64,000 nt of DNA from Ceratotherium simum simum (GCF_000283155.1 NW_004454160.1:9254157-9318156), one strand, 5' to 3'. Positions 32,033 through 45,414 are shown, numbered from the stretch's first letter. Numbers and translations are program-made. The notes: generated by a model not told the origin, from the letters alone.

Positions 32033-35000
32033 ATGGGGAGCCTGTGGTTGTGGGTTGGTGAGTGTGGCAGGTCCCAGCCCCCACAATGTCACTCAGTCCA
32101 GGAGGCACTAGGCTTCCTAAGCTCATCATCTCTTGTTCCCAAGAAGCATCCTGGGACTCAGGCAGCTGGGATTAGGTAGAGGTGGGACAGGACATAGTGA
32201 AGGGCCAGAGGGTCCCAGGGAGGAGTGATCAGAACAGGATTTCTCAAACCTGGATGCACAGTAAACATTTTTATGCCTGGTTTCCACCTCGGACCAATTA
32301 AATCAGAATTTCTGGAGGAGGAGCCAGGATATCACTACTTTTAAATTTGCAGCCAGGTCTAGAGCTTTTGCTGGGACTTAGTCATTGTTGTCCCTGTGCA
32401 AAGCACGTGTGTATACAAGTGGTGCTTATTAGAGTGAAAAGGAATTTGGATAGATCTGGCTCCACCAGCTCAACTTAGAGCAGGGGGAATGAGTGAATGG
32501 TGTGTGTGTATATCCATTTGTGTGTCTGCATCTGGCTATGGTGCCGAGTTAGTGGGTGCACTTGGGAACTGGAGGGTGTGCTGGGGCGTGCCACTCTGGG
32601 CGTGCGTGTGAATCTGTGTGTTATTTCTTCCTTTGTTTTCCACAGGGCTGCTTCTTGTGCTGACACACCACAACGGTAAGGAAACTGTCCTCTTCTCCAG
32701 AGCCAGAGAGATTTTCCAGCTGAGAAGTGCTCTGCGTCGTGTCCCCTGCAGCCCCACCCATCCCTGTGTTGGGAATCTTTGAGCTGGTGCAGTTCAGCAG
32801 AGGATTTTCAGTCACCTGCTGTTTATGTCACTCTCTGTGTGCCAGGATCCAGACTTGAGATCCATTCTGGCCAGGATTTCATAAGGCATTCTTTTCCCTG
32901 TGGGACCTCAGCGGTCGGGGAGGGACTGGCCCTCAGTGTAGCTTCGGGAAGTATATGTGTGTGGGGTGTTACAGTGCCCTGGCCTCTCCGGCTGTGCTCA
33001 CACTGCTCTCTGGAAGCCGAGCTCCACCCCCTCCCTTGGTCTCTGCCAACTAATGTGTGCTCTCCCTCGCCAGGTGCTGCCCACAAACTGGTGTGTTATT
33101 TCACCAGCTGGGCACGGAGTCGACCCGGCCCTGCCTCGATCTTACCCCGTGACCTGGACCCCTTTCTCTGTACCCACCTGATACTTGCCTTTGCCTCAAT
33201 GAACAACAATCAGATTGTTGCTAAGGATCTCCAGGATGAGAAAATTCTCTACCCAGAGTTCAACAAGATCAAGGAGAGGTGTGTTCATACTGGATGATGT
33301 GGGGGTCATATTTTCAGATTTTACAGATGGAAGAGAATTAAGCCTCTTCTCCTGTCACTCATCAACTTTCCTCTGATTCCTCTGGCCCTAGCCTCCTCTC
33401 ATGCGGGGCTCTGGAGCATCCCTGACTTGAGAAGCCAGTGTCGATAAGCACCCTGAGCTCGTCTTGCCTCTGCCTGAAATGTCCTTCTCCCTCTTCTCTT
33501 CCTGGCCACCCCCACTCACCCTTTAAGCCCAGCGGTGAGGATTTTGCGTATTAATGCCGTTAAAGTGCCTCAAAGAGGACCTGCACATCACAAATGCCAG
33601 CGTTTTTATTACCATTTGTCACCTCCAGCCCCCAAGCTGTGAGCCCCCAAGGGAAGGGGCAGTGTCTCTGATGTCTTTGTATACCAGTGACTAGATCAGT
33701 GCCTGTCATAGAGCTGGCGCTCAGTAAGTGCTTGTTTAAACACTCCTTTCCCCGGAACTCCTGGGTTCTCTTCTGTCCAAGGGGAGGTCTGTCACTGCAT
33801 CAGTGGTTACAGATGGGCATGGTCAAATCCCACGTCACTAGAGGACAAGTTCCCTGTCTTGTTCACTGTTGTATCTTGAGCACCGGAAGCAATCAAAGGC
33901 ACATAGTAATTGCTCAATAAATATTTGTTGACCAAGAAAATGGGTACAGATAAACAACTGAGATGACTTTTTTGTCTTCCTTTTCATGGGAATGTCATGG
34001 GCATGTGAGGAGTTTGGGGCTTTGAACAGCCTGGGGTTTCTCGGTCCTGAGACCGAGGGCTGAATGTTCTCTTCTCTCTTCCTTTCTTCCCCTTTCTTGT
34101 GCTCTGCTTTGGTCTTCTTGCTCCTTCCCTCCACCTGCCTCCCCCTTTCGCTTTCCCTACCTCCCATCCCCCTACGTCTACTGTTCCCCAAATGAATGAA
34201 GTGAAAAGAATGATGACTGCAGCTGCCCACTGGACGGAGGACCCAGTTTACTGACCCTCTCTCCCACGTTATAGGAACGGGGAGCTGAAAACGCTGCTGT
34301 CCATCGGGGGGTGGAACTTCGGCACCTTGAGGTGAGACTTTACTGTCACCACCTTCTCTCTAGGGTTGGGGGGCGATGGCAGATGGGAGGGTGGAGCAGG
34401 AAGGCTAAAGATGAGGACAGAGTCTGGGAGCCAGCTTGGCCATGGGCAGAAAAGATAGTGCAGACGCTTCCCTGAATCCTGACCTGGCCCTGGATTCAAG
34501 GGGCACTGACCTCTTCTCCATGGTGAGTGAGAGGAGACAGGGAAGTTCCAGCAGGTGGGGAAAAAGGGGTTGAGGGGAAACCAGGGACAAAATGAGGTGC
34601 TCACAATTGTCCTCTCAACCCTTCATAAGAGGCAGGCATTTCGTCCCAGAGAGCGGAGGAGTCTTGTTAGGACAGGAAGAATAAACCCCAAACCTTACAG
34701 GGCCTGGCTTTCCTCGCTTTATAAATGGAGCCAGTGATACCAACCTGAAAGGGCTGTGTGGAAGGAAAGGAAGTAACATAAATAAAATGCTAAGCTGAGT
34801 GCCTTGGCACATCGTGAATGTTCAGTGCGTGGGAGCTGCTCTTATTAGCCATTACCCTCCACGAGGCAGTGTGGGGGTGACAGGCTGCCTTCGTGTCCTC
34901 TGAAGAAGCATTTCCCCTATTTCATGGCTGAGTCAGGGGCAGAGGCCACGCCTGCTTCTTCACCTTAGAGGAATGAGCTGCAGGAAAAGGAGAGCTGGTG

Positions 35001-38000
35001 GTGGGATTGTGTGAGGATGCGCCTTGTACAGGACCCCCAAGTACAATGGAGGCAGGATTTGGGGTGTTGGGTGAGAACTGGCTCTGCTCGACCCCAGGCC
35101 TTGCCTCTCTTTCTGCAAACACTTTTTGCACATTCGCTTTGTGCCAGGTGCTGGGCTAGGGGATCTACGCACACTGTTTCATGATTAGTTGGAGGAGGCA
35201 TATAGAGGGGCTGTTTGTATTCCAAATTTGTAGAAAAAGAAAGCCAGAGTGAGAAGTGTGTGGGAACTTGCCCTATGCACCCAGGTGTCCCTCAGAGATC
35301 ACCCAGGTAGGATGTGGCAGCCAGATAACAGAACCCAGTCTTGCTTAACTCTGAATCTGGCTAATTTTCTAATCATTGCACATAGGACCAGCCCAGAATT
35401 ACTTAAAGTTCAACTCCAGTAAGTTCGAAGTTTTCCAATAGTGTCTTCACAGTGGAAGAGAAAACAATAGAAAAAAGAGAAAAAAATCAAATAGCCAATG
35501 AACAAAAGTGCAAAGAGAGTGGAACCCCCTGTCAGAGCAAGAGCCTCTTGTGCCGAGTTACGCAGCCCGGGCCCACATTAGCTGGAAGATCTTTGTGGAA
35601 ATGCTGGCCCTTGTCGTGTTCCCTCCCCTAATCCAGTCAGGGGAAGAATGTCCCTGCTAGGACAGATTGAGGGACTGAGCAGTTACCCATGAGGAAACAG
35701 TGGAGAGGCAAAGCGCCTGCCCAGTGGGCATACCATGTTTGTGGTGGCAGAGCTGGCCTGAGCAGACTCTCCCCACCCCAGGCCATGTGCTTGTTTGTGC
35801 CTGCTGCTCCCTGTGCCCTCTGCCCAGGGGCAGATCATGGTTTGCAACGATCTGCTGCCTGAATTCCCCATTCCTGGGTATTTAGATTTAGCCTCTGGTG
35901 TGGGAGGGGCTTTTAAGAAGGTTTGAGAAAGGAAGGCAGGTCTTTGAAACCTTCCTTTCCTTCAGCCACATCCCCACCAAGAGGCCTTGCAGGAGGTAGT
36001 GTTCTGCAGACACCCTTCCCAGCGTCACTCCTGGTCTCCCTGCAGGTTCACCACTATGCTGTCCACGTTTGCCAACCGGGAAATGTTTATCCATTCAGTT
36101 ATATCCCTCCTGAGGACACATGCCTTCGATGGTCTGGACCTCTTCTTCTTGTACCCTGGACTAAGAGGCAGCCCCACGCGTGACCGGTGGACTTTTCTCT
36201 TCTTAATTGAAGTAAGGCCAGTCTGGCAGCTTCAGACCCCAGAAATGATTCTGCTTTGATCACATCTGGGCTTGTGGCAGAGGAGGAGCGTAAGGCCAGG
36301 GGCAAGGGCAGGAGAGGGGTAACAGAATGTTCTTTTACTGCCAGCACCCGGAGATGTTGGGCAAAAGAGCTGCTGAGCAAGTGTCCTTTGCTGGCTCCTT
36401 TTCTTTTTCTCTTTTCTCTTTTTCTCTCTTTTTCTCTCTCATCCAGGTCTTGTGCAGCCCTCCAGCCTGAGCGATGCCTTCTCTGTGCAGCTTCCTGGAC
36501 TCCCTCAGGCAGGCAATGTGAACTCTTGTGCTCCCGCGCCTGCCTGCCGCCCCTCTATTAAATCACTTACTACACTGGCTCACGTCTGCCTTTCTCACGA
36601 GCCTGTGAGCAGGGCCTGTGTCTGACTCACCTTTATGTCCCCAGAGCCTGGCTCCAGGGGCTCCGTAAATAAAGGTTTCCTAGATGGTACTTTCTTTCTC
36701 TCGACCCTGTTTTGTCTGGTTCTCTGCGTCTGCCTTTCTTACTTCCCAGGAGCTCCTGGTTGCCTTCCAAAAGGAGGCGCTGCTCACCATGCGGCCAAGG
36801 CTGCTGCTGTCTGCTGCTGTCTCTGGGGACCCATACATCGTCCATACAGCTTATGATGTGCGCCGTCTAGGAAGGTGAGCGGGTGCTGCCTTGTTGGGGC
36901 AGGGTGTTGGAGGGAAGGAGGCATGTCAAGCTCAGAACCCCAGAGCTGCCCAAGCACTGTCCTTGAGCTTTCTGTGTGCCTGTCTGGTGAGTTTGGGGGG
37001 GTGGGCTGAGGAGCATGGGCGGGGGCAAGGATTAGCTCCATTTTATCCCAGGCTTTCTTAGGAGATCAGAGGGATGATGTAGTACCAGCTGCCAAAACAG
37101 CATCATCTTGAGTAGAGTCTGCATAGTCCTTCGCTGGTTTCGTGGGAGAGAATCCCGTGGGCCTGGCCTCTGCCGTCCCAGAGTACAGCTGTAGACACAC
37201 ACTGTGTAGCAGATGCTGGCATCAGACAGGCAAATGAATTACCAACCACTGCCTCAAAAACAAAAATAAGAATGCCCGGTCAGGCCCAGTTTTCAGAGCA
37301 CAGGTCTCCATCAAAAGTTACAAAGCCAGGGGCTGGCCTGGTGGTGTAGTGGTTAAGTTCGTGTGCTCCACTTCTGCGTCCTGGGGTTTGCAGGTTCAGA
37401 TCCCGGGCATGGACCAATGCACTCCTTGTGCAGCCTTGCTGTGGCAGTGTCTCATATAAAGTAGAAGAAGATGGGCACAGATGTTAGCCCAGGGCCAATC
37501 TTCCTCAGCAAGAAAAGGAGGATTGGCAATGGATATCAGCTCAGGGCTAAGCTTCCTCACTAAAAAAAAAGGTTATAAAGCCAGACAAAGAAAAGCTCAT
37601 AACTCTTTCTGGACATGCCAGCTCTGGGCTAATTTTCTCAAATCTCAGGAATCAAGTATTTGTAGATGAGAAAACTGAGGTAGATGCAGAACAAAAGAAA
37701 GGATGGCGTGTTTCTCTGTGTGGTTACACTTCAGGAGAGTGGTTTTAATGTGGCAGGAAGGGTGAGAGACCCAGTGGGCATAGAGTTTGTTAGTGTTTGT
37801 CTTACAGCCAGGCAGGATTGAGGGAGGCCTACATTCACCCAGTGGGAGGGCTTTAGGCAAATTAGTTAGCCCGTTTCAATTTCTTCAGCTTTAAAATGGA
37901 GACAGTTATGGTACTTAGGGCATTGGCCAGATTAAAATTAAGTTAGATAATCCATGTAAACCCTTACACCTGTGACCTGGTACGTGCTCAGTTATACTTC

Positions 38001-41000
38001 CTCATTATGAAAGCTTTCCAGAGAGATGAGTTTCAATGCTTCCTTGAATGGTAGAAAGGCAGGGCTCTTTTACTGCTGTGGGACAGTGCTGCTGTACTCA
38101 TGGCAATCTATGCAGACCTGTTAGCCCTTGGATCAGGCCCGCATGCATTTGCTTTCTTGTCTGATTCCTGCCCACCTCCATGGACACTCTCAGCATGGCA
38201 TAGGTCCTGATGCACAGCTGTCCCTTACCAACAGTTTGTTCCAGTGGCATCTCAAGTGCATGGCACAGCCTGGGCAGGCCCCACAGGCAAAAGTGGCAGG
38301 GAAGCTTTGGTGACCAATGCTCAGCTAGTGGCTAGTTAGTGCTGTGATGATCTCACTTGAAAATCTGGCTAGCCTGATCCTCATACCTCCTCCTCCTCTC
38401 CCTTACAGACTTCTGGACTTCATCAATGTCTTGTCTTACGACTTACATGGAAGCTGGGAAAAGTTCACAGGACATAACAGCCCCCTGTTCTCTCTGCCTG
38501 GAGACCCCAAATCTTCGGTAAGAAAAGGAAAGATCTCAGGCAGCCCGGACATCTGCCCTGACCCCACGCCATTGGCTCTTGGTAACAAGGAGGGGTTTGT
38601 GTTCTTCCTACCTGCAGGCATATGCCATGAATTACTGGCGAAAGCTTGGGGCACCCCCAGAGAAGCTCCTCATGGGGCTCCCCACCTATGGACGTACCTT
38701 TCGCCTCCTCAAAGCCTCTAAGACTGGGTTGCAGGCCAAAGCTGTGGGACCTGCATCTCCAGGGAAGTACACCAAGCAAGCTGGCTTCTTGGCTTATTAT
38801 GAGGTGACAGGAATAGGGGCCTCTGTCTATTAGTTAGGGCTCTCCCACCCGTAGCCTGGCAAGAGCAAGGACAAGGGGCAAAGGCAAGGGTGAGAGTGAG
38901 AGACAGGACAAAGAGGTGGTTTCCTGCGGCAAAGGAAATCCACTACCTGGGTTATTTTCTTTTTCTTCAGGGGAAGTTATTTGAGTCCTTTGTAAGAGAT
39001 GAGGGGCTAGGTGGAGTCTGAGTGGAGGGAGAGAGATATTTCACCCCTTAAAATAATCTTAAATGTTATATAAATCAATCCTGACTTACCATATGGCCTA
39101 AATAAAAATAACTAATATTTGCAATAGATATAATTTCAAACATTCACAAAAGTAACGGAATAGTATAACCTCCTCTCCCCCTCCCCCACTACCACATACC
39201 CCTCACTTAGTTTCAATCATTAACCACTCGTGGCCAATTTTGTTTCATCTCTGCTCCCTGACTTCCTCCCTCTCCACCACTACATTATTTTGAAGCAATT
39301 CCAAGACATCCTGTACTATAGATTCTTTCTCCTCTACTCCGGTTCCACTCCCTTAATCCCCATCTCAGCAAAGCTGCTATTGAGTGGAGAATAGAAACAT
39401 GTACCCAAGAGAATGTAAAACCCAAGAGAAGACAGTAAGAGGCACCGAGTGCGTGGCTGTAGGATCTGGAAAGGTCTTATGGAGCAGGTAGATTTTGAGC
39501 AGAGCTTTGAAGCACAGGAAGAACCCTGATGGGCAGGAATGACGAGATGGGAAGGACCTCCCAGGTAGAGGACAGCAGGTACAAAGGCACAAGGTATGTA
39601 AGGGTGCCAGAGAGAGAGCTATGTCCTTGCCTTAGGAAGTAGTGGAGGTGCCGGTGTCCCTCCAATCTCTGCTCTGTGCAGGCTGGCTGAAGATGTTTTC
39701 CTGCTAACCCAACGAAGCATGGTTATGAGTGACGGCATAGCTGAACTAACGTTCTTGAAGGATGTTATGGGTCAAAGAGATTTTGATAGACAGAACCTTT
39801 AAAGAACAAAAAAAAAAAAAAAAAAATGAGACATTAACTTCTTCAGTCCAACTTGAACATTTCTACTTCTTTGCAGCATGTGGTTTCTAGTACAATGCTG
39901 GGCACCCTGTAGACACTCAGATGCTTGATTGATTTTAACCACCTAGTTCTCCCTGCATTTAAGACTTTTAAATTTATTAGAGATTCAAAAACTAGTTTGA
40001 TAACTACCTAGATGGGGCAGTTTGTGCTGATTTCTAATGAACAGAGGAAAGACTTGTTTATGAAAACTCTTTGAAAAAGATACAGATTTGGTCAAGGGTC
40101 AGATATGTTACTGTTAGTAGTTCAGTAATGGCATATTTTACCAAACCCTAGTTTGGTTTCTTACGGATGTCACCCACTCCTTGGTTCTCTCTCTTTCCAT
40201 CCTGGACATTAGAGGAAGGAACGTGTAATAGTAGGAATTTATCCAGAATAGAGAAGAGGTCCTTTGTGAGTGGCTTCCCCACTCCTCTTTGGTCTACCTT
40301 CTTCTCACTCCCTGGTGAAGAATTCTTGGATTCTTTAACCCTAGGCAGGGAACAGTGTGTCTGCTGGTGTTTCTCTCCATGACTCTTCACAGAAATAACC
40401 CGGTCATCCTCCTGGCAGATTTGCTCCTTTGTCCGGAAAGCAAAGAAACGCTGGATTGATTATCAATATGTCCCGTATGCCTACAAGGGGAAAGAGTGGG
40501 TTGGCTATGATAATGCCATCAGCTTCAGTTACAAGGTGAGACCTTGGTCCTTTCTTGCTCCAGCATATGGTTTCCCTCTGGCTTTCATGAAGCCTTTGTT
40601 TGTACAATATGTGTGGTGTGTGTGTGTGTGCACCGGGTGGATGGTGAAAAGGTGAGGATGATTAGATCAGACGAGTTTCAGACATCTCTGAACTAATTGG
40701 GGCTTCTTAATCCCTTCTAGTCCAACTCTCTTATTTTGGAAAGAAGGAATCTTGGTTTTGAGGGGAGAAACGACTTCTCTTGGTTCACACAGCTTTCTGG
40801 GCGACAGTCTCTTTTCTGTTTGGGCCAGATAACTTCATAACAGATAAATACGAATATGAGGTAGACCATGAATATTACTGATACGTGGCAGGAATGGGGA
40901 AGTCAGAGAGGGGGCTTCCTGAGGGAGGTGAGCAGGAAGAGGAGATGATGACATGGGGAAATGCTGCTCAGTTGGTACAGAAAGCTCCTTCAAAGCAGGT

Positions 41001-42473
41001 TCAAATAAGAGTTTGGGTGGAGCAGAGAATTTTTGTAAAGTGTAAGAGAGGGCAGTAACGTGTAGGCCAGTTTATGGAGGGACTTGAATGCTGGTGAAGG
41101 TGTTTGGCCTTCATCTTGTGGGCATTTTAAGGCAAAATCAGGTTTCTGAGCAGGTATATGATCTGTGAATTTGAAACCGTGAGACTGTCTGTGACCACCT
41201 GCCCCCCATATCAGCAGTGTTCTGTGAAGCTAAATCTGGCAGGTTTTTATAGTGAATTAAAACAGAAATGACATGCTCCAGTGTTCCTGAAACTGCCTCT
41301 GCTTTGCAATCACATACGAGACTTGATAAATGTAGAAATTCTTGGTTCCGCCCCTGAATATTCAGTAGGTCTTAGAAAGAATCCGGAAACTGCTTTTAGT
41401 ATATCCCCATGTGATCCTGCCGTAATCAGTTTGGTATTTGGGAAGCTCTGAGGGGCACGGAGGGTGCAAGCGTGAGGAAATGAGGGCTGGACTAGGGGGG
41501 CTGGAAGGAGAGGCAGTTAGTGAATGAGAGATTGTCAGGACTTAGAAAGTGTCTGGATATCGGGGCTTATAAGAAGAGAGATGTCACAGTCTCTCCTACT
41601 GTAGGTGATGTAGAAGCTGCAGGTGTCAGCTGTTCTTTGGGGGAAGTTTGGGCTAGAAAGCACAGGAGATAGGGCAGCATTCACGAAGGGTCACTGTGCA
41701 TAACACCCGGTGAGGCCTGCTGCGGGGAAAAGGGTAGAAAGCACGGCTTTCAGCCTCCAGGATCTTCCTCTGTGGTTTGGGAATAGAAGACACAAACAGA
41801 AAAGATCCATCACTCAGTGGAATTATCCAGTTGGACAGAATTCAGTATATGACCCACAGGCCACGGGAGAGGGGATTGACCCTGTGTGTTGGGGGAAGTC
41901 TGGGACCAGCAGCGGAGGGTGGCCTTTCTGCGAAGGGCAGTTACTGTGCCGTGCAGAGCTAGAGGGGAACACGAACCCAGTGTGAGGATGTTTAAGGGAT
42001 TTCATCACAGAATCTCAGAGCTGAAAGAAACCTTGGAGATAACTGTCAGGAGATAATTATCTCTGGATTCCTCAGTGTTCCCGCACTGTCCGGGCATTCT
42101 GAGCAAAGGAAACAGAGCAGCTATGATAAAAATAGAGAACTGCCTTTACCCTCTCCCTCAGAGCCCTTGCTTACATTTGAGGATTGTAAAATGCCCCATC
42201 CCAGAGAGGACGTGTTTATATCCCAGAGCAAAGCTCTCAATCTTTCTGGAAGGAGGAGGGCTAGATATGCCAGCTATACTATATCGGCTCGAGTCTCATA
42301 ATTTCAGGGTTCTTCTCCTGTGGTACAGACCCTGCTGCATATGCAGGTGAACATCTGGCCTTCATCACCTCACCCTCTGGGCTATTGGGGCACAGAGGGC
42401 AAACTCAAGTTGCTGTTCTGGCTGTTCTTTTTGCTGTGAGTAATAATAGTCTGTTCTCTGATCCAGAGATCTG

Positions 42474-42509
<36 letters not shown>

Positions 42510-45414
42510 ACATAAGACTGGCAGCCTAACTTGTTAGCTTGTAAGTAGGATAAAATCTCAGAATCTTCACAGTTTCAGACTTAACAATGAGTGGGTTCCT
42601 CTTTCCTCTTATTTTGCATTTGGGGAAAGTATATCCCAGGTATATTCCAGAAAAGAGCCAACAAATTTGGCCAAGTTATGCAGCTAGTTGGATATGATGG
42701 AGTCTGTCTTTTTTCATCCGCCTTGACAGAGAGCACTGGCACGGTAAAAATAGGACCTGGATTTGAGTCTAAACTCTGCCATTTAGTTATATATGAGGTT
42801 TTAAAAATCATGGACAAAAGCCATTTTATTTTCTTATCTGTGAACAGGGTACAATATTATCTGCTCTATCTCTTCTTTACAGAAACACTATGAGATAAGG
42901 TATATGGAAGTGATTTTTAAATAATAAAGCAATATCTATAGTTTAGTATGATGATAATGGTGATTACCAGACTGTGGAAACCAGAGGGACAGTATTTAAC
43001 ATTTATGAACATTTACTATGTGCAAGGTATTGATCCAAATATTTTAAATTTGGAATTCTTTTTTTAAAAAAAATATCATTTTTCAAATTGTGGCAAAATA
43101 TACATAGCATAAAATTTAATGTTTCATCCATTCTTAAGTTACAGTTCAATAGCATTAAGTACATTCACATTGTAGTGTAACTATCACCACCATCCATCTC
43201 CAGAACTTTTTCATCTTCCCAAACTGAAACTCCATACCCATTAAACAACTCCCCATTCCTCCTTCCCCCCAGCCCCTAGTAATCCCCATTCTACTTTCCA
43301 TCTCTATGAATTTGACTCCTGTAAGTACCTCATGTGAGTAGAATCATACAATATTTGTCCTTTTGTGACTGGTTTATTTCAGTCGACATCAAGCCTTCAA
43401 GTTCCATCCACATTGTAGCGTGTGCATGTAGGAATTCTTTTGATCCTAAAAATATTGGAAATGTTATTATCCCTTTTTTACAAGTGAGACAACTAAGACA
43501 CGTAAGGCATTTGTAACTTTTTCAAGATCCCATAGCTAATAAGTGGTAGAGGCTAGATTCAAATACAGGCTATATTCCTAACCATCCTGCTATATTGCCT
43601 CCTGAGAGTCCGTCTTCTGTTCTTTGCCATTGTCCCTAGTCTGGAGGATGGCCAGTACAGCAGGTTGACTGACTACTACTTTTTCAGGCATTGTTCATAA
43701 AGAGAGAGCATTTGGGGGGTGCCATGGTGTGGACATTGGACCTGGATGACGTCAGGGGCACTTTCTGTGGCACTGGCCCTTTCCCTCTTGTCTATGTGTT
43801 GAATAATCTCCTGGTACAGGCTGGTAAGTAGCTATGACCTGGAAGCTGGGGTTGGAAGTTGCATATCCAGGCACTAGGTGGATCCCTTCTGTTAAATCTA
43901 AAGGCTTTGGTGAGGCAACATGACACTGAGGAAAGAAAGTAAGCTTTGATGTCAGGCAATCTGTTTTCCAATCTTGGTTTGGATGTGTACTCCATTTGAT
44001 CTCTCTGAGCTTTGTTTTCCGTATCTGTAAAATGGGAATAATCCTTATACTCATTATTATAAGAACCAAATGAGATATGGAACAAAAACTTCTGGGTCAT
44101 AATTAGCACTCAATATATGTTAGTTTATTTCTGTTTCTTTCTCTTGCTTTCATGGGACAAGGGCTAGAAAAGGAAATTAGGTTTCTTTTGGTATCTCTTT
44201 GATAGTAGAGACTGCCTTGGTGGTTAGGAGGTGGAACCTGGCATGCTAGAGCTGAAACATCCTCGGAGATGGTTTGTAATCCTCATTTTATGGATAAGGA
44301 GACTGGGGCTCAGAAAGGTAGCATAACTAGTCAGGGGCAGAGATGGGACCCCAATCCAGTTCTTTACAAGATGCTGTCTAGAGCAGCCTCCTTGCCCTCA
44401 GCCTTGTTTCTGGTGCATCCTACAGAAGGTTTCTCCTTGAGGATTCAACAAGTAAGGAATTAGGCCTTGGGGGGGCAATGTCTTGCTGAAGGTGCAGTCA
44501 GAGAGGAAAAGTGAGGGCTTAAGCATAGAGAGCTGGCAGGCTCCTCCTTGGCGTCATTCACTGGAAATATAGCAAATCCACTGAGTGCCCATGAGTGCCT
44601 GGAATCATGTTAACCTGAGGAGGTGGTGGAACAGGGCTTCTATGTGATGGGATTTTTATCTCTGTCCTCAAGTGGGTGAATTATGAAATCCTCCCAATTC
44701 TGGATTTGAGGAGCAGGTACGTCAGCCCTGGAATGGTTCTAGTCCTGCTAGTAATTAATAGGATGGGAAGGAAGAGGTAGGAATCTCATCCTTTTCTGGT
44801 GATTTTCTCTAGAGTTCAGCTCAACTCCTTTACCAAGATTTTGGCTCTCATCTGCTATGAATTCTTCGGGAACTGGCTCTGAAAGGCTGACTGAGACCCA
44901 GGCATTGACCACTGTTATGGGGATTTTGCTCCCAGGAGGAGAGACTGTGACCACTGAGACTCATAGAAAGTCTGAAAATATGACTATAATCCCCAGAGGT
45001 GAGACTGTGACCTCTACAAGGGAAACTACGTCCTTTGGAAAGAGCACTATAGCTCTAGAAGAGAAGACCATGACCCCTGTGGGCCATCAGTCTGTGACCC
45101 CTGGAGGGACAACTATGACTCCTATGCATCTTCAGACTGTGACCCCTGGAGGGATGGCTTTGACCCCTGTGGGTCATCAGTCTGTAACTCCTGCAGAGAT
45201 GACTATGACTCCTATGCATCTTCAGACTGAGACCCCTGGAGAGAAGATCATACCCCTTAGAAGGAAGACTGTAGCCACTGAAAAGGTGACTATCCCCTCT
45301 GGAAAGATGACAGTCACCTTTGGGCAGACTAAGACTTTAAGAGGAGAGAATTTGACTTCTGAGGTGAACGCTGACCCCCTGATGGGTTCCTTTGGTCTTC
45401 AGACAGAAGACTGA
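32033..45414 (+). CDS. OVGP1: Oviduct-specific glycoprotein 1 (oviductin), chitinase-like
   Basis: Secreted glycosyl-hydrolase-18 family glycoprotein of the oviduct that coats egg and early embryo; no enzyme activity is expected. Exons: 32033-32057, 32646-32675, 33074-33278, 34275-34331, 36046-36211, 36750-36874, 38409-38517, 38618-38803, 40419-40535, 43688-43823, 44813-45414. They join to 1758 nt, 585 residues plus TGA. A signal peptide covers residues 1 to about 19-21, followed by HKLVCYFTSW. SIGGW is at 96-100. The GH18 catalytic motif reads DGLDLFFLYPG at 134-144, so the usual D-x-E is F139-x-L141: both acidic residues are lost, as in other oviductins. Exon 11 encodes a Ser/Thr-rich tail (386-585) with NxS/T sites and four 15-residue repeats, and no chitin-binding domain. 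The stop falls about 60 codons before the position I recall for human (see relic tail). Confidence 0.95.
33440..33935 (+). mobile_element. L2 LINE fragments in OVGP1 intron 3
   Basis: Two L2 3' ends in series. The first ends near 33740 (AGCTGGCGCTCAGTAAGTGC). The second ends at 33932 (CAATAAATATTTGTTGACC). Confidence 0.75.
36555..36685 (+). mobile_element. L2 3' end in OVGP1 intron 5
   Basis: CTGTGAGCAGGGCCTGTGTC followed by CCGTAAATAAAGGTTTCCT is typical of an L2 terminus. It ends 65 bp before exon 6. Confidence 0.6.
37330..37571 (+). mobile_element. ERE SINE, copy 10
   Basis: A sense copy in OVGP1 intron 6, flanked by GTTACAAAGCCAG at 37317-37329 and a one-mismatch copy at 37572-37584. 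Confidence 0.9.
37640..38000. mobile_element. MIR-related sequence in OVGP1 intron 6
   Basis: Two pieces: GTAGATGAGAAAACTGAGG near 37660, and TTTCTTCAGCTTTAAAATGG ... CAGATTAAAATTAAGTTAGA after 37870. The boundary between them is unclear. Confidence 0.55.
39400..39625 (-). mobile_element. L2 LINE fragment in OVGP1 intron 8, antisense
   Basis: GCAGAGCTTTGAAGCACAGG and ACAGCAGGTACAAAGGCACA are the complement of the L2 3' region. Confidence 0.6.
40880..41150 (-). mobile_element. L2 LINE fragment in OVGP1 intron 9, antisense
   Basis: CTTCCTGAGGGAGGTGAGC and GGCCAGTTTATGGAGGGAC are the complement of L2 sequence, matching the order seen at 10.4-10.9 kb. Confidence 0.6.
42475..42507. repeat. (TG)n microsatellite in OVGP1 intron 9
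   Basis: About 16 uninterrupted TG units, the longest pure dinucleotide run in the window and the most likely to be polymorphic. Confidence 0.95.
43060..43450. mobile_element. L1M-type LINE fragment in OVGP1 intron 9
   Basis: A second copy of the L1 stretch seen at 24890, including ACATTCACATTGTAGTGTAA and GAATCATACAATATTTGTCC. Confidence 0.7.
43480..43610 (-). mobile_element. MIR SINE fragment in OVGP1 intron 9
   Basis: AGACAACTAAGACACGTAAG and AATAAGTGGTAGAGGCTAGA, complement MIR core. It ends about 80 bp before exon 10. Confidence 0.65.
43900..44125 (+). mobile_element. MIR SINE in OVGP1 intron 10
   Basis: TTGTTTTCCGTATCTGTAAA followed by AACCAAATGAGATATGG: MIR core and start of the tail. 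Confidence 0.8.
44240..44405 (-). mobile_element. MIR-like SINE fragment in OVGP1 intron 10
   Basis: CCTCATTTTATGGATAAGGA and GGGGCTCAGAAAGGTAGCAT resemble the MIR core on the complement strand. Confidence 0.6.
45070..45249 (+). repeat. OVGP1: Four 45-bp tandem repeats in the OVGP1 tail
   Basis: Residues 472-531 are four 15-residue units in an A-B-A-B order. Type A resembles TPVGHQSVTPGG and type B resembles TPMHLQTVTPGG. Like units (1 and 3, 2 and 4) are closer than neighbours, so the last duplication event copied a 90-bp pair. The units are rich in Thr, Ser and Pro, as in mucin-like O-glycosylated tails. Related 15-residue repeats are known in human OVGP1. Confidence 0.9.

Noticed and set aside
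32779..33297. 172-codon open frame
   Set aside because: It is OVGP1 exon 3 read through from the preceding intron. The acceptor at 33073 and family similarity start the exon at 33074.
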